A stretch of 36,120 bases of DNA from an uncultured Allomuricauda sp. (GCA_937911965.1 CALDPL010000030.1:1-36120); one strand, 5' to 3'; shown: positions 7,607-16,464, numbered from the stretch's first letter. Notes: generated from the sequence alone by a model not told the origin. Program-made: numbers and translations.

Positions 7607-9904
7607 ATGGACAATATTTACTTCCTGATGTTGGTGGCGCTCGCCATTTTGGCCGTTGCCGATTTGGTGGTCGGGGTGAGCAATGATGCGGTGAACTTTC
7701 TCAACTCCGCCTTGGGGTCCAAAGCGCTTTCCTTCCGTACCATTTTGATCGTGGCCAGTGTGGGGGTTGCCTGTGGGGCCATTTTTTCAAGTGGACTGAT
7801 GGAAGTGGCCAGAAAGGGGATCTTCAACCCCGGGGAATTCTATTTTGACGAGATCATGTTCATTTTCATGGCGGTGATGATCACGGACATCCTCTTGTTG
7901 GACTTTTTCAATACCCTGGGCATGCCCACTTCCACCACGGTGTCCATCGTGTTCGAACTCCTGGGGGCCGCAGTGACCATGGCCCTGATCAAGATTGCGG
8001 CTGACAACGGACAATTTGTTGGGTTCATCAACTATATCAACTATCAAAATGCCATCGAAATCGTAGTGGGCATTCTTTCCTCCGTGGTGATCGCCTTTAC
8101 CATAGGATTGCTGGTTCAATGGATCGCAAGGCTCATTTTATCCTATGATTTTGAGAAAAGGCCAAAAATCGTAGGAGCTGTATTTGGTGGGATCGCCCTG
8201 ACTTCCATAGTTTACTTTATCCTGATCAAGGGCATAGGCGGAACTCCCTATGCCGACCATACCTATGACCTTATCGGGGGAATGACCATTCAGTCGTTTC
8301 TGGAAGAAAGGGTCTATGGGGTGCTGCTTGCCAATTTTGTCTTTTGGACCCTGCTTTCCTACACCCTAATGGTCCTTGCCAGGATAAACATATATAAATT
8401 GATCATCGGAGTCGGGACCTTTTCCCTGGCACTGGCCTTTGCCGGGAACGACCTGGTCAATTTCATAGGGGTTCCCATTGCCGCCATGCAGGCCTACCAG
8501 GCCTGGGTCGGTTCCGGGATACCCGCCGAGGAGTTCGGGATGGGAATCCTTGCCGCCGAGGTGGAGACCCCCACTATACTTTTGTTCATCACGGGACTGG
8601 TCATGGTGGCGACCCTATGGTTTTCCAAAAGGGCATTTTACGTCACCGATACGGAGATCAACCTTGCACGCGAGGGAGAGGCAAAGGAAAAGTTCCAGCC
8701 CAATTATCTCTCCAGGAGCGTCGTTCGCTTCACTATAGGGCTTTCCAGATGGTTTTCATCCATGGCCCCTCCCAAGGTCAGGAACAAGGTAAATGAGCGG
8801 TTCAAAAAACCGGTCATCACCCTATCCAGGGACAAGGTCCTTGAACTGCCCGCGTTCGATTTGGTCCGGGCCTGTGTGAACCTGATGGTAGCCAGCATCC
8901 TCATTTCCATTGCAACCTCCCAAAAACTGCCCCTTTCCACCACCTATGTGACCTTTATGGTCGCCATGGGATCCTCCCTGGCGGACAGGGCCTGGGATGC
9001 GGAAAGTGCCGTCTATCGGGTGGCCGGGGTATTCAATGTGATCGCAGGCTGGTTCAGTACCGCTTTCATTGCCTTTATCGCCGCCGGTACCACCTTGGCC
9101 CTGATCAGTTTTGGCAAGGGAGCGGCCATATCCGTGCTCTTGATCGTGGCCATCCTACTTTTGGCAAGGAATTATTTGGCCTATAACAAAAAGACCAAGG
9201 AATTCAAGGTGGAGGATCGCCTGAGAAGAGCGGAAAGCCGTTCCATACAAGGGGTGATCGAGGAAAGTGCCACCAACATTGCCAATGCGGTGGCCCGCAG
9301 TAAGAAAATCTATACCAATTCCATCAACGGTCTGGCCAAACAAGACCTCAACTCCCTGAAAAAGAATAAAAAACAAGGGGATAAACTGGCTGCCGAGATC
9401 GAGGATCTCAGGGAGCACACCTTCTATTTTATCAAGAACCTGGAGGAGGCCCATATCGGTGCCAGTAATTTTTACATCAATGCGATGGGCCACCTGACCG
9501 ACATCTCCCAATCCCTTGAGTACATTGGAAAAGTGAGCCATAAACACGTTCAAAACAACCATAAAAAATTAAAGTACAACCAGATCAAGGAACTCAAGGA
9601 AATCGATCAAAGGCTGGAAGATATATTTGACAAGACCAAATCGGTCTTTGATGAGAAGGCCTTTGCCAAGATCGGTCCCATACTGGATTCCAAACAGGAT
9701 CTGTTCGAACTGGTATCCCAGAAGATAGACAAACAGGTCTCCAGGACCAGGACCGAGGAATCCAGCCCCAAGAACACCACCCTGTATTTCTCCCTCTTGT
9801 TGGAGACCCGGGACCTGATGACCGCCATGATGAACCTGTTGGAGATGTACTATCAGGAATACGACGGTTCAGGGGGTGCGGCAAAGCCCTTGGAAAAGAA
9901 ATAA
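7607..9904 (+). CDS. PiT-family inorganic phosphate transporter with long helical C-terminal domain
   Basis: 765 aa, much longer than the ~500 aa E. coli PitA. The PiT signature is present twice, as expected for the internal duplication: SNDAVNFLNSALGSKA (~residues 25-40) and GNDLVNFIGVPIAA (~285-298). Around ten or more hydrophobic segments fill residues 1-530. Residues ~540-750 are soluble, highly charged and helical, resembling a PhoU-like bundle (inference). PiT proteins import metal-phosphate complexes coupled to H+ or Na+. The gene follows the divergent dgt region with a Pho-box-like repeat, and a GH130 gene starts 34 bases after its stop, so they may be co-transcribed. Confidence 0.92.
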   Translation: MDNIYFLMLVALAILAVADLVVGVSNDAVNFLNSALGSKALSFRTILIVASVGVACGAIFSSGLMEVARKGIFNPGEFYFDEIMFIFMAVMITDILLLDFFNTLGMPTSTTVSIVFELLGAAVTMALIKIAADNGQFVGFINYINYQNAIEIVVGILSSVVIAFTIGLLVQWIARLILSYDFEKRPKIVGAVFGGIALTSIVYFILIKGIGGTPYADHTYDLIGGMTIQSFLEERVYGVLLANFVFWTLLSYTLMVLARINIYKLIIGVGTFSLALAFAGNDLVNFIGVPIAAMQAYQAWVGSGIPAEEFGMGILAAEVETPTILLFITGLVMVATLWFSKRAFYVTDTEINLAREGEAKEKFQPNYLSRSVVRFTIGLSRWFSSMAPPKVRNKVNERFKKPVITLSRDKVLELPAFDLVRACVNLMVASILISIATSQKLPLSTTYVTFMVAMGSSLADRAWDAESAVYRVAGVFNVIAGWFSTAFIAFIAAGTTLALISFGKGAAISVLLIVAILLLARNYLAYNKKTKEFKVEDRLRRAESRSIQGVIEESATNIANAVARSKKIYTNSINGLAKQDLNSLKKNKKQGDKLAAEIEDLREHTFYFIKNLEEAHIGASNFYINAMGHLTDISQSLEYIGKVSHKHVQNNHKKLKYNQIKELKEIDQRLEDIFDKTKSVFDEKAFAKIGPILDSKQDLFELVSQKIDKQVSRTRTEESSPKNTTLYFSLLLETRDLMTAMMNLLEMYYQEYDGSGGAAKPLEKK

Positions 9905-9938
9905 AGACGTACCTTTTACGGCATAAAAACAACCGTAG

Positions 9939-11093
9939 ATGCCCGTCCATGGCCCTCAATGCCCTCCACGGTCCCGATCGGACCGTGGATTGGCCTTTAT
10001 CCCGTTCCTTTTGCTTTTTGCGATCCCATTGCAATCCCCCGTACTTGCCCAAAGTGAAAAGGACTGGATGCTGGGACCCTTTGAGCGGGGCGACCGGGCC
10101 CGTCCCATACTACAAAAGGATTCCCTTTCGGTCTTTCGGGATCCCATTTTAAACCGGGACGTCCATTGGGAATCCATGGCCACCTTCAACCCGGCCGCCA
10201 TCCTGAGGAACGACAGCATCTTTGTGCTGTACCGGGCCGAGGAGAAATTGGGGGAACGGGAAATCGGGGGGCATCGCTCCAGGATCGGCATGGCGGTCTC
10301 CCCTGACGGAATCCGGTACCACAAAAGGGCCGCTCCCATATTTTACCCAGATCGGGATGACCAAAAACCGAACGAATGGCCCGGGGGTGTGGAGGATCCC
10401 AGGATCGTGGAGACCGAGGGGGGCCTGTACGTGATGACCTATACCCAATGGAACCGCAAACTGCCCCAATTGGCCGTGGCCACCTCCAGGGACTTGATCC
10501 ATTGGGAAAAACACGGTCCCGCATTCCAAGGGTATCGGGAGGGGCTCTATCATAAATCAGAGACCAAGTCCGGGGCCATTGTGACCCGGCTTGGGGACGG
10601 GAGACTTGTCGCGGCCAAGATCCGGGGCAAGTATTGGATGTACTACGGGGTGCCCCATATTTGGCTGGCCAGTTCCGACAACCTTGTGGATTGGGTGCCC
10701 TTGGAGACCCATGAGGGGAAGCCCGCAGCGGTCCTGGGCCCCAGACCGGGATATTTTGATTCCTGGTTGGTGGAGGCAGGCCCCCCGCCGCTGTTGACCG
10801 AGGATGGGATCGTATTGCTCTACAATGCCGGAAACTCCCAAGAAATCGGACTGGAGGAGCTGGGCAACCGCGTCTATACGGGGGGGCAGGCCCTATTCGA
10901 CGCCGAGGAACCCTGGAAATTGTTGGATCGCAGCGATGGGCCCTTCATCCAACCGGAACTTCCCTTTGAGAAATCCGGACAATACCCCGAGGGCACCACC
11001 TTTTTGGAAGGGCTCGTTTGGTTCAGGGGACAGTGGCATCTGTACTACGGGACTGCGGACTCCATGGTCGGGCTGGTGCGGTCCAAAAAGTAG
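9939..11093 (+). CDS. Exported glycoside hydrolase family 130 protein (glycosidase or phosphorylase)
   Basis: 384 aa. A hydrophobic signal segment (residues ~18-37, ending VLAQ) points to export. A five-bladed beta-propeller typical of GH130 follows. Diagnostic pieces are FNPAAI (83-88) and GVEDPRIVE (150-158), with Asp153 as the probable general acid; later blades contain WLVEAGPPPLLT and PEGTTFLEG. GH130 members are beta-1,4- or beta-1,2-mannoside phosphorylases or beta-mannosidases; the sequence alone does not settle which. A periplasmic member more often acts as a hydrolase, because phosphorolysis needs Pi. The ATG at 9939 gives a long n-region; a TTG at 9990 would give a tidier signal peptide. 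Confidence 0.82.
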   Translation: MPVHGPQCPPRSRSDRGLAFIPFLLLFAIPLQSPVLAQSEKDWMLGPFERGDRARPILQKDSLSVFRDPILNRDVHWESMATFNPAAILRNDSIFVLYRAEEKLGEREIGGHRSRIGMAVSPDGIRYHKRAAPIFYPDRDDQKPNEWPGGVEDPRIVETEGGLYVMTYTQWNRKLPQLAVATSRDLIHWEKHGPAFQGYREGLYHKSETKSGAIVTRLGDGRLVAAKIRGKYWMYYGVPHIWLASSDNLVDWVPLETHEGKPAAVLGPRPGYFDSWLVEAGPPPLLTEDGIVLLYNAGNSQEIGLEELGNRVYTGGQALFDAEEPWKLLDRSDGPFIQPELPFEKSGQYPEGTTFLEGLVWFRGQWHLYYGTADSMVGLVRSKK

Positions 11094-11094
11094 G

Positions 11095-11682
11095 CTAGTC
11101 CCTATAGAAGTTCATTTCATCCATATACTTCCATACCTCCACGGGGAGCAGCGGCCTGATGTTCTTTCCCTGGCGATGGGCCTTGCGAATGAAGGTTGAG
11201 GATATTTCCACTATGGGGGCATCCACCCTGCGGATCTTTGGATGGTCCTTGAACAGGGCTTCCACCTCCCCTTGGGAAACCCTGGGATAGACCTGTATGG
11301 AATACAGTTCCAAGATGCTTTGGTAGTTCTTCCATTTGTGCAGCCCCTTGAGGTTGTCCTCCCCCATGATCAGGGTGAATTGATGCCCTTCGGGGTATTT
11401 CTCCTCCAAATGCACCAGGGTATCGATGGTATAGTTGGGCTGGGGCAGATCGAACTCAATCTTGCTCCCCTTGAGTTTGGGATAGTCCTGTAGGGCCTCG
11501 CTGACCATTCGATAGCGGTGGTGGTCGTCCAATATTGACTTTTTTTTCTTGAAGGGGCTTTGGGGGGTGATCACGAACCAGACCTCGTCCAGGTCCGAAA
11601 ACTCCACAAAATGGTTGGCGATGATCAAATGGCCGATATGGATCGGATTGAAGGTCCCGAAGAAAAGGCCCACCTGCTTCAT
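11095..11682 (-). CDS. nadD: Nicotinate-mononucleotide adenylyltransferase
   Basis: 195 aa, the typical NadD length. It transfers AMP from ATP to nicotinate mononucleotide in NAD+ biosynthesis. The nucleotidyltransferase fold is marked by GTFNPIHIGHL (residues 9-19, containing the HxGH motif) and the ISSTFIR motif near the C-terminus, both needed for ATP binding. It is the last gene of a minus-strand operon after gmk, whose stop overlaps the nadD start by four bases. It ends one base past the stop of the convergent GH130 gene, with no clear terminator between them. Confidence 0.93.
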   Translation of the reverse strand: MKQVGLFFGTFNPIHIGHLIIANHFVEFSDLDEVWFVITPQSPFKKKKSILDDHHRYRMVSEALQDYPKLKGSKIEFDLPQPNYTIDTLVHLEEKYPEGHQFTLIMGEDNLKGLHKWKNYQSILELYSIQVYPRVSQGEVEALFKDHPKIRRVDAPIVEISSTFIRKAHRQGKNIRPLLPVEVWKYMDEMNFYRD

Positions 11683-12278
11683 CCCTCCCCCTTTTTCCCG
11701 GGCTTGGCCCCAACGAAATCGGCCACCAGACGATGGGCCTCCTCCAGGGCTTGGTCCAGATCGTAGTTTTTGATGATCTTGTCGAATTGGGGGGCCGTGG
11801 CCAATTCCACCGAGGCCTTGGCGATCCTCATATTGATCTTGTCATCACTTTCGGTGCTGCGCTTCTTGAGACGGATCTTCAATTCGTCCACCGAAGGGGG
11901 CTTTACAAAGACGGCCAGGGTCCTCTCGGGGAATTTCTTCTTGATCCTCAGGCCCCCGACCACATCGATGTCAAAGATCACGTTCTTGCCCTCGGCCCAG
12001 AGGCGTTCCACCTCAGATTTCAGGGTGCCGTAGAAATTGTCCCTATAAACTTCCTCCCATTCCAAAAAATCCTCCTGTTTGATATGCCTTTTAAAGTCAG
12101 AAATGGACATGAAATAGTAATTCTCCCCATGTTTTTCCTTCCCCCTTCGCGGCCGGGAAGTGGCGGAAATCGAAAAGGCCAGATTGAGTTCGGGCTGCTG
12201 AAGAAGATGCCTGACAATGGTGGTCTTCCCACTGCCCGAGGGGGCCGAAAATATGATGAGTTTGCCTCCTTCCATCAC
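11679..12278 (-). CDS. gmk: Guanylate kinase
   Basis: 199 aa. It phosphorylates GMP to GDP with ATP and is essential for GTP/dGTP supply. The P-loop SAPSGSGKTTI is at residues 10-20. The GMP-binding segment (SRPRRGKEKHGENYYF) and the lid region with RLKKRSTES are present, and the length matches the family. The start is ATG at 12278, with a second ATG immediately after (12275). The four-base overlaps with yicC upstream and nadD downstream indicate tight translational coupling in a yicC-gmk-nadD operon, an arrangement known in Bacteroidota. Confidence 0.95.
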   Translation of the reverse strand: MMEGGKLIIFSAPSGSGKTTIVRHLLQQPELNLAFSISATSRPRRGKEKHGENYYFMSISDFKRHIKQEDFLEWEEVYRDNFYGTLKSEVERLWAEGKNVIFDIDVVGGLRIKKKFPERTLAVFVKPPSVDELKIRLKKRSTESDDKINMRIAKASVELATAPQFDKIIKNYDLDQALEEAHRLVADFVGAKPGKKGEG

Positions 12279-13128
12279 AGTACATTGAGCATTTGTTCCT
12301 TGATCTTTTCCAGTTCGTCCTTCATCTGCACCACCAGCTGCTGCATGGGGGCGTAATTGGCCTTGGACCCTATGGTATTGATCTCCCTGCCGATTTCCTG
12401 GACGATAAAGCCCAGTTTCTTCCCATTGGAGTCCTTGGACTTCATGCTGTTTTCAAAATAGTCCAGGTGGTTGGCCAGGCGCACCTTCTCCTCGGTGATG
12501 TCATACTTTTCAAGATAATAGATCAATTCCTGTTCAAAACGGTTGGCATCGAGCTCCACCTTGAGCTCCGCAACCGCCCGCTCCAGACGCTCCCTCACCA
12601 TGGCCAAACGTTGGGTGTCCATCTTTTGGACCTGCCCTAAAAGATCGTTCAGGCCTTCCAAACGCTGTTTGAACTCCCCTTCGAGCACCTGTCCTTCCGA
12701 ACTCCTGAAACTGACCATCTCCGAAAGGGCCTCTTCCATGGCCTCTTTGATCGTCTTGTATTCCGTGGAGTCGATCTCGTCCCGTTCCGTTTTGAGCACG
12801 TCGGGCATGCGCAGGGCCAGCTCCAACAATTTCAATTCATCCCCCTGGGCGATCTGGGCCAATTGTTCCATATACTTTTTGACCACCCCCCCGTTTATCT
12901 CGGCAGTGGTCTCCTCCCCGGTAATCTCCACATACAGGCTGAAATCCACCTTCCCTCCAGGGCATCCGCGATCATCTTTCGTAGTTCCAGCTCCTTTTCC
13001 CTATAGGTCTGCGGCAATCTGGCATTGATGTCCAGGGTCTTGCTGTTGAGGGATTTTAGCTCAATGGTGATTTTTTTGGAGGGAAGTTGAACAATGCTCT
13101 TCCCGTAGCCTGTCATGGATTGGATCAT
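12275..13128 (-). pseudogene. yicC: YicC/YloC family endoribonuclease, interrupted by a single-base frameshift
   Basis: The 5' part starts MIQSMTGYGKSI (ATG at 13128) and reads through TYREKELELRKMIADALEG. The frame then ends shortly after, while the rest of the protein (VDFSLYVEITGEE to the C-terminal EKIKEQMLNVL) continues in another frame from about 12950. Adding one G in the run at 12953-12955 (plus-strand CCC) restores a 284-aa protein of normal YicC length reading ALEGKVDFSLYV. YicC/YloC proteins are conserved endoribonucleases linked to stationary-phase survival and sRNA decay. The break may be a homopolymer sequencing error or a real recent mutation; the rest of both frames is undamaged, which favours error or very recent loss. 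It is the first gene of the gmk-nadD operon. Confidence 0.85.
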
Positions 13129-13150
13129 ATGGCTGCAATGAAAATTTTGC

Positions 13151-13158
13151 CAAAGGTA
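13151..13158 (-). promoter_or_regulatory. -7 box of the yicC-gmk-nadD operon
   Basis: On the minus strand the sequence is TACCTTTG, an exact TAnnTTTG match. It lies 22 bases before the yicC start codon, the same spacing seen at several other starts in this window. No clear -33 element is evident. Confidence 0.5.
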
Positions 13159-13200
13159 AGAAAATAGGCCTTGGCACCGCAACCGGTGGTCCCCGGTGGG

Positions 13201-13224
13201 AAAAAGGGAGCCCTAAAGCTCCCT
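13201..13224 (-). terminator. Rho-independent terminator of the DUF1080 operon
   Basis: On the minus strand, AGGGAGC (13224-13218) and GCTCCCT (13211-13205) form a 7-bp stem followed by a T-run (13205-13201). The stop codon of the last DUF1080 gene lies in the loop and stem, so termination immediately follows translation. Confidence 0.75.
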
Positions 13225-13965
13225 GATCCAAATATTTCTGAAAGAGACCCTGCTGTTGTCCCTGTGGTCCTGCAATCTGATGGGGGCCTTTCCGTGGGGT
13301 GGATTCTTGGGCCAGCCGATATAGGGCGTGGTCCCCATGATCTCCACATGGTCCTGCACCAATACCCCGTTGTGGAGCAGGGTAATGGTCCCCGAGCGTA
13401 CCTTCTGTCCCTTTTCAAATACCGGGGCGTGGTAGATGATGTCGTAGCTGTTCCATTGCCCGGTGGGAACCGATGCCATGGCCAGGGGAATATGCTGTTT
13501 GTACACCGAAGCCACCTGTCCGTTCACATAGGTATCGTTGTCGTTGTTGTCCAAAATCTGGATTTCATAACGGTTGGCGAGAAAGACCCCGCTGTTGCCC
13601 CTGCTCTGGTCCCGTCCCCGTACCTCGGCAGGGGACCGCCATTCCAAGTGGAGCTGGATGCTGCCAAAGTTCCCTTTGGTCTGTATATCCCCACTGCCGT
13701 CCTTTACCGTCATGCTGCCGTCCGCGTTCAGGGTCCATTTCGAGGCCGTACTGTCCACGGAAGAGATCCATTGGTCCATGTCCTTTCCGTCAAAGAGCAC
13801 TATGGCATCGCTGGGTGGGGCCGCATTCTGGCCCGGGACCACCCTGGGAGGCCGCGGTTGATGGACCTCCGTGGCCTCAGGCTTTGTGGGTTCCGTTTCC
13901 TGGGCCAGGGCCCAGGGACCCAACAGGATCCCCAGGGCCAAAACGGTACATTTGAAGGCCGACAT
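13213..13965 (-). CDS. DUF1080 / 3-keto-disaccharide hydrolase family protein, secreted
   Basis: 250 aa. An N-terminal signal peptide (~residues 1-21, ending WALAQ) is followed by a Pro-rich linker and a concanavalin-like beta-sandwich. Family marks are IVLFDGKDMDQWIS, the RGNSGVFLANRYEIQILDN strand, GQWNSYDI, and the closing FRNIWIREL. The Pfam family (3keto-disac_hyd) is named for enzymes that cleave 3-keto-glycosides after C3 oxidation; activity of this protein is inferred. It is the last of three co-directional genes (isomerase, DUF1080, DUF1080), starts one base after the preceding stop, and is followed by a terminator. It is related to, but clearly divergent from, its neighbour. Confidence 0.88.
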   Translation of the reverse strand: MSAFKCTVLALGILLGPWALAQETEPTKPEATEVHQPRPPRVVPGQNAAPPSDAIVLFDGKDMDQWISSVDSTASKWTLNADGSMTVKDGSGDIQTKGNFGSIQLHLEWRSPAEVRGRDQSRGNSGVFLANRYEIQILDNNDNDTYVNGQVASVYKQHIPLAMASVPTGQWNSYDIIYHAPVFEKGQKVRSGTITLLHNGVLVQDHVEIMGTTPYIGWPKNPPHGKAPIRLQDHRDNSRVSFRNIWIREL

Positions 13966-13966
13966 A

Positions 13967-14725
13967 TTATAGTTCCTTGATCCTTATGTTCCTAAAGGAC
14001 ACCTTGTCCCCGTGGTCCTGCACCCCGAGTTTCCCGGTCCTAAAGGCCCCAAACCCTTCCCAATCGGCGAACTTGGATTGGGATACCATTTCATCCCAAG
14101 CGGGTCCGTGTACCGGGAATTCGACGATTTTTACCCCGTTGAGCTTCACATGTCCCTGGTTGGCATTGTGGTCGATCATCAATTCCACCGCATTCCATTG
14201 GCCGGCCGGATTGACGGCCGCCTCACTGGGGGGCACCATATCGTACAGGGCCCCGGCCAAGCGGTTGCTGCCGTTCTTGGCATCGGGATGGCGCTCATCG
14301 TCCAAGACCTGGATCTCGGGCCCGGTCTGGTAGGGCTGTCCAAACTTTTCATCTTCCCGTATCCCCCAGAAGATCCCACTGTTCCCCCCTTCGGCAATGT
14401 TCCATTCCAATTCGAGCACAAAATTGGTGAACTCCCTGTCGGTGACCAAATTGTAGTTGCTGCCCTCGGGCCGCTCCGTCGGGGGGGTGAACACCATGGC
14501 CCCGGCTTCAAGGGACCAGGGGGCCGTGACCTCCCCTCCGTTGTAAAAATGCCAGCCGTCAAAGGAAGAGCCGTCAAAGAGGACGGTCCATTCGCTCTCC
14601 TGGGAGGTGAGCTCCGTCGATTCTTGCCCTTGGGCCTGTGGTTCGGCATCCGTATCGGGATTTTGTCCCTTACCCTTGCATCCGATGACCGCGAGTACCA
14701 AAATAAATCCGATTGCTTTTTTCAT
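13967..14725 (-). CDS. DUF1080 / 3-keto-disaccharide hydrolase family lipoprotein
   Basis: 252 aa. The N-terminus is a lipoprotein signal with lipobox VIGC (Cys16), so the protein is probably anchored in the inner or outer membrane and faces the periplasm or cell surface. The beta-sandwich domain contains WTVLFDGSSFDGWHFYNGG, EGGNSGIFWGI, IQVLDD, GQWNAVEL and the terminal FRNIRIKEL, the same fold as the next gene. It is a candidate hydrolase of 3-keto-glycosides formed by a C3 dehydrogenase such as the GMC protein at 20.5 kb (inference). It sits 62 bases after the sugar isomerase and 1 base before the second DUF1080 gene, in one operon. Confidence 0.88.
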   Translation of the reverse strand: MKKAIGFILVLAVIGCKGKGQNPDTDAEPQAQGQESTELTSQESEWTVLFDGSSFDGWHFYNGGEVTAPWSLEAGAMVFTPPTERPEGSNYNLVTDREFTNFVLELEWNIAEGGNSGIFWGIREDEKFGQPYQTGPEIQVLDDERHPDAKNGSNRLAGALYDMVPPSEAAVNPAGQWNAVELMIDHNANQGHVKLNGVKIVEFPVHGPAWDEMVSQSKFADWEGFGAFRTGKLGVQDHGDKVSFRNIRIKEL

Positions 14726-14787
14726 TTGTTCTTGGTTTTAGTTTTTTATGGGTTCCTGGGCATTGTTGGTCCGTGAACGGCCCTTTG

Positions 14788-15843
14788 CTACAATCCCAAA
14801 ATATTCTTTAGTTTCTCCGAATCGGTCTCCCCGCCCGCAAAATCATCAAAGGTCTTGGTGGTGGCCTCGATGATATGGTCGCTGATGAACCGGGCCCCTT
14901 CCCGGGCCCCCTGCTCGGGACTCTTGATGCAGCATTCCCATTCCATCACCGCCCAGACATCACAGCCGTACTGGGTCAATTTGGAAAATATGGTCTTGAA
15001 ATCCACCTGTCCGTCCCCAGGGGAACGGTACCTGCCGGCCCGGTCCCCCCAATCGTTGTAGCCTCCGAAGGCCCCTTTCTTTCCGGTGGGGTTGAACTCT
15101 GAATCCTTCACATGAAAGGCCTTGATGAATTCGTGGTAGTGGTCGATATAGGCGATATAGTCCAATTGTTGCAGTACGAAATGACTGGGGTCGTAGAGGA
15201 TGTTCACCCTTTTGTGGTTGCCGGTGGCCTCCAAAAAGCGTTCAAAGGTGTCCCCGTCGTGCAGGTCCTCCCCGGGATGGATCTCATAACAGACATCCAC
15301 TCCCTGTTCATCGAAATGGTCCAATATGGGCAACCAGCGCTTGGCCAGTTCCGCAAAGCCCATTTCCACCAGACCGGGAGGCCTTTGGGGCCAGGGGTGG
15401 GCCGTATGCCAAAGTAGGGAACCCGAAAAGGTCGCATGGGCCTTGAGCCCCAACCTCCTGCTGGCTGTACCGGCTTTTTTTACGGTTTCAATGGCCCATT
15501 GGGTCCGCTCCTTGGGCTTGCCCTTGAGGGCATCCGGGGCGAAATTGTCGAACATCAGGTCGAAGGCGGGGTGCACGGCCACCAACTGCCCCTGCAGGTG
15601 GGTGGACAGCTCGGTGATCTCCAGGCCATGTCCCTGGATCCTCCCCTTGAGTTCATCACAGTAGTCCTGGCTTTCGGCCGCCAGATCCAGATCCATCAGG
15701 AAGGGGACCGAAGTGGGGATCTGAATGCCCTTATAACCCAGGTCCGAGGCCCAGGAGCAGATTCCATCCAGGGAATTGAAAGGGGCCTTTTCATCCACGA
15801 ATTGGGCCAAAAAAACGGCAGGTCCTTTTATTGTCTTCATCAA
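14788..15843 (-). CDS. Sugar phosphate isomerase/epimerase-type TIM-barrel protein (cytoplasmic)
   Basis: 351 aa of the xylose-isomerase-like TIM-barrel superfamily (AP_endonuc_2), with no signal peptide. Likely metal ligands lie at barrel-strand ends: the Glu in CYEIHPGED, Asp in YDPSHF, His in KAFHVKD and Glu in VMEWEC. Such proteins isomerise or epimerise free or keto sugars, or act on inositols; the substrate cannot be read from sequence. As first gene of an operon with two DUF1080 proteins, a role in converting 3-keto sugars is plausible. The start is ATG 15843, with a second ATG directly following. The 154-base gap upstream to the divergent ASCH gene must hold both promoters. Confidence 0.85.
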   Translation of the reverse strand: MMKTIKGPAVFLAQFVDEKAPFNSLDGICSWASDLGYKGIQIPTSVPFLMDLDLAAESQDYCDELKGRIQGHGLEITELSTHLQGQLVAVHPAFDLMFDNFAPDALKGKPKERTQWAIETVKKAGTASRRLGLKAHATFSGSLLWHTAHPWPQRPPGLVEMGFAELAKRWLPILDHFDEQGVDVCYEIHPGEDLHDGDTFERFLEATGNHKRVNILYDPSHFVLQQLDYIAYIDHYHEFIKAFHVKDSEFNPTGKKGAFGGYNDWGDRAGRYRSPGDGQVDFKTIFSKLTQYGCDVWAVMEWECCIKSPEQGAREGARFISDHIIEATTKTFDDFAGGETDSEKLKNILGL

Positions 15844-15996
15844 AAATTGGTTTTAGGTTGTTCGAAATCCCGACCCATTTGGGATTTTAAATCTATATTT
15901 AACAAAAAAATCAATGCTGTCCCCAGCTTTAATACAAAGACCTAAATATAGGAATTCACTAACAATTTGAAGCGCATTACGACTTAAATACTGCCT

Positions 15997-16461
15997 ATGG
16001 AAAACGCCTCTGCCCGAAATCTTTGGGGCGACTTTTTGGACGCCCATCTCGAATTTGCCTCCCTCCCGGCCCCCAAGGTCATCCACTTGTACGACAACCA
16101 AACCGATGCCGATGCCGCGGTGGACCTCATCTGTCGTGAAACAAAAAGGGCCAGGACCCGTTCCCTTAAGGGCATCCAACTGCGGCACGAAAAATTGCCC
16201 CAGATCGGGGATTTTTATGTGGTCACCGATTGGCAGGGCAAGGCCCGGGCGGTGATCAGGACCACCTCGGTCAAACTGATCCCCTATTTTGCCGTCCGCG
16301 ACGACCATGCCCGCTTGGAAGGGGATGGGGACAAGAGTCTTTCCCATTGGAAAAAAATCCATTGGGAGTACCTGGAACGGGAACTTTCCGCCTTTGGTGC
16401 CCAACCTTCCGAGAGTATGATCATGGTATTCGAGGCCTTTGAACTGCACTTTAAAAATTAA
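15997..16461 (+). CDS. ASCH domain-containing protein
   Basis: 154 aa, cytoplasmic. After a helical N-terminal region, an ASCH beta-barrel spans about residues 45-150. It contains GIQLRHEKLPQIGDFYVVTD followed by a strand with AVIRTTSVKLIPYF, then the helix WKKIHWEYLERELSA and a final strand MIMVFEAFEL. ASCH proteins are PUA-like and are suspected RNA-binding regulators; some act as ribonucleases or amidohydrolases on modified nucleosides. The gene points the opposite way to both flanking sugar-metabolism operons, so it looks like an insertion between them and not a functional member. Confidence 0.85.
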   Translation: MENASARNLWGDFLDAHLEFASLPAPKVIHLYDNQTDADAAVDLICRETKRARTRSLKGIQLRHEKLPQIGDFYVVTDWQGKARAVIRTTSVKLIPYFAVRDDHARLEGDGDKSLSHWKKIHWEYLERELSAFGAQPSESMIMVFEAFELHFKN

Positions 16462-16464
16462 GGC

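Noticed and set aside
15865..15887. Inverted repeat AAATCCC / GGGATTT between the ASCH and isomerase genes
   Set aside because: Only 7 bp with a 9-base loop and no T-run on either strand; too weak to name as terminator or operator.
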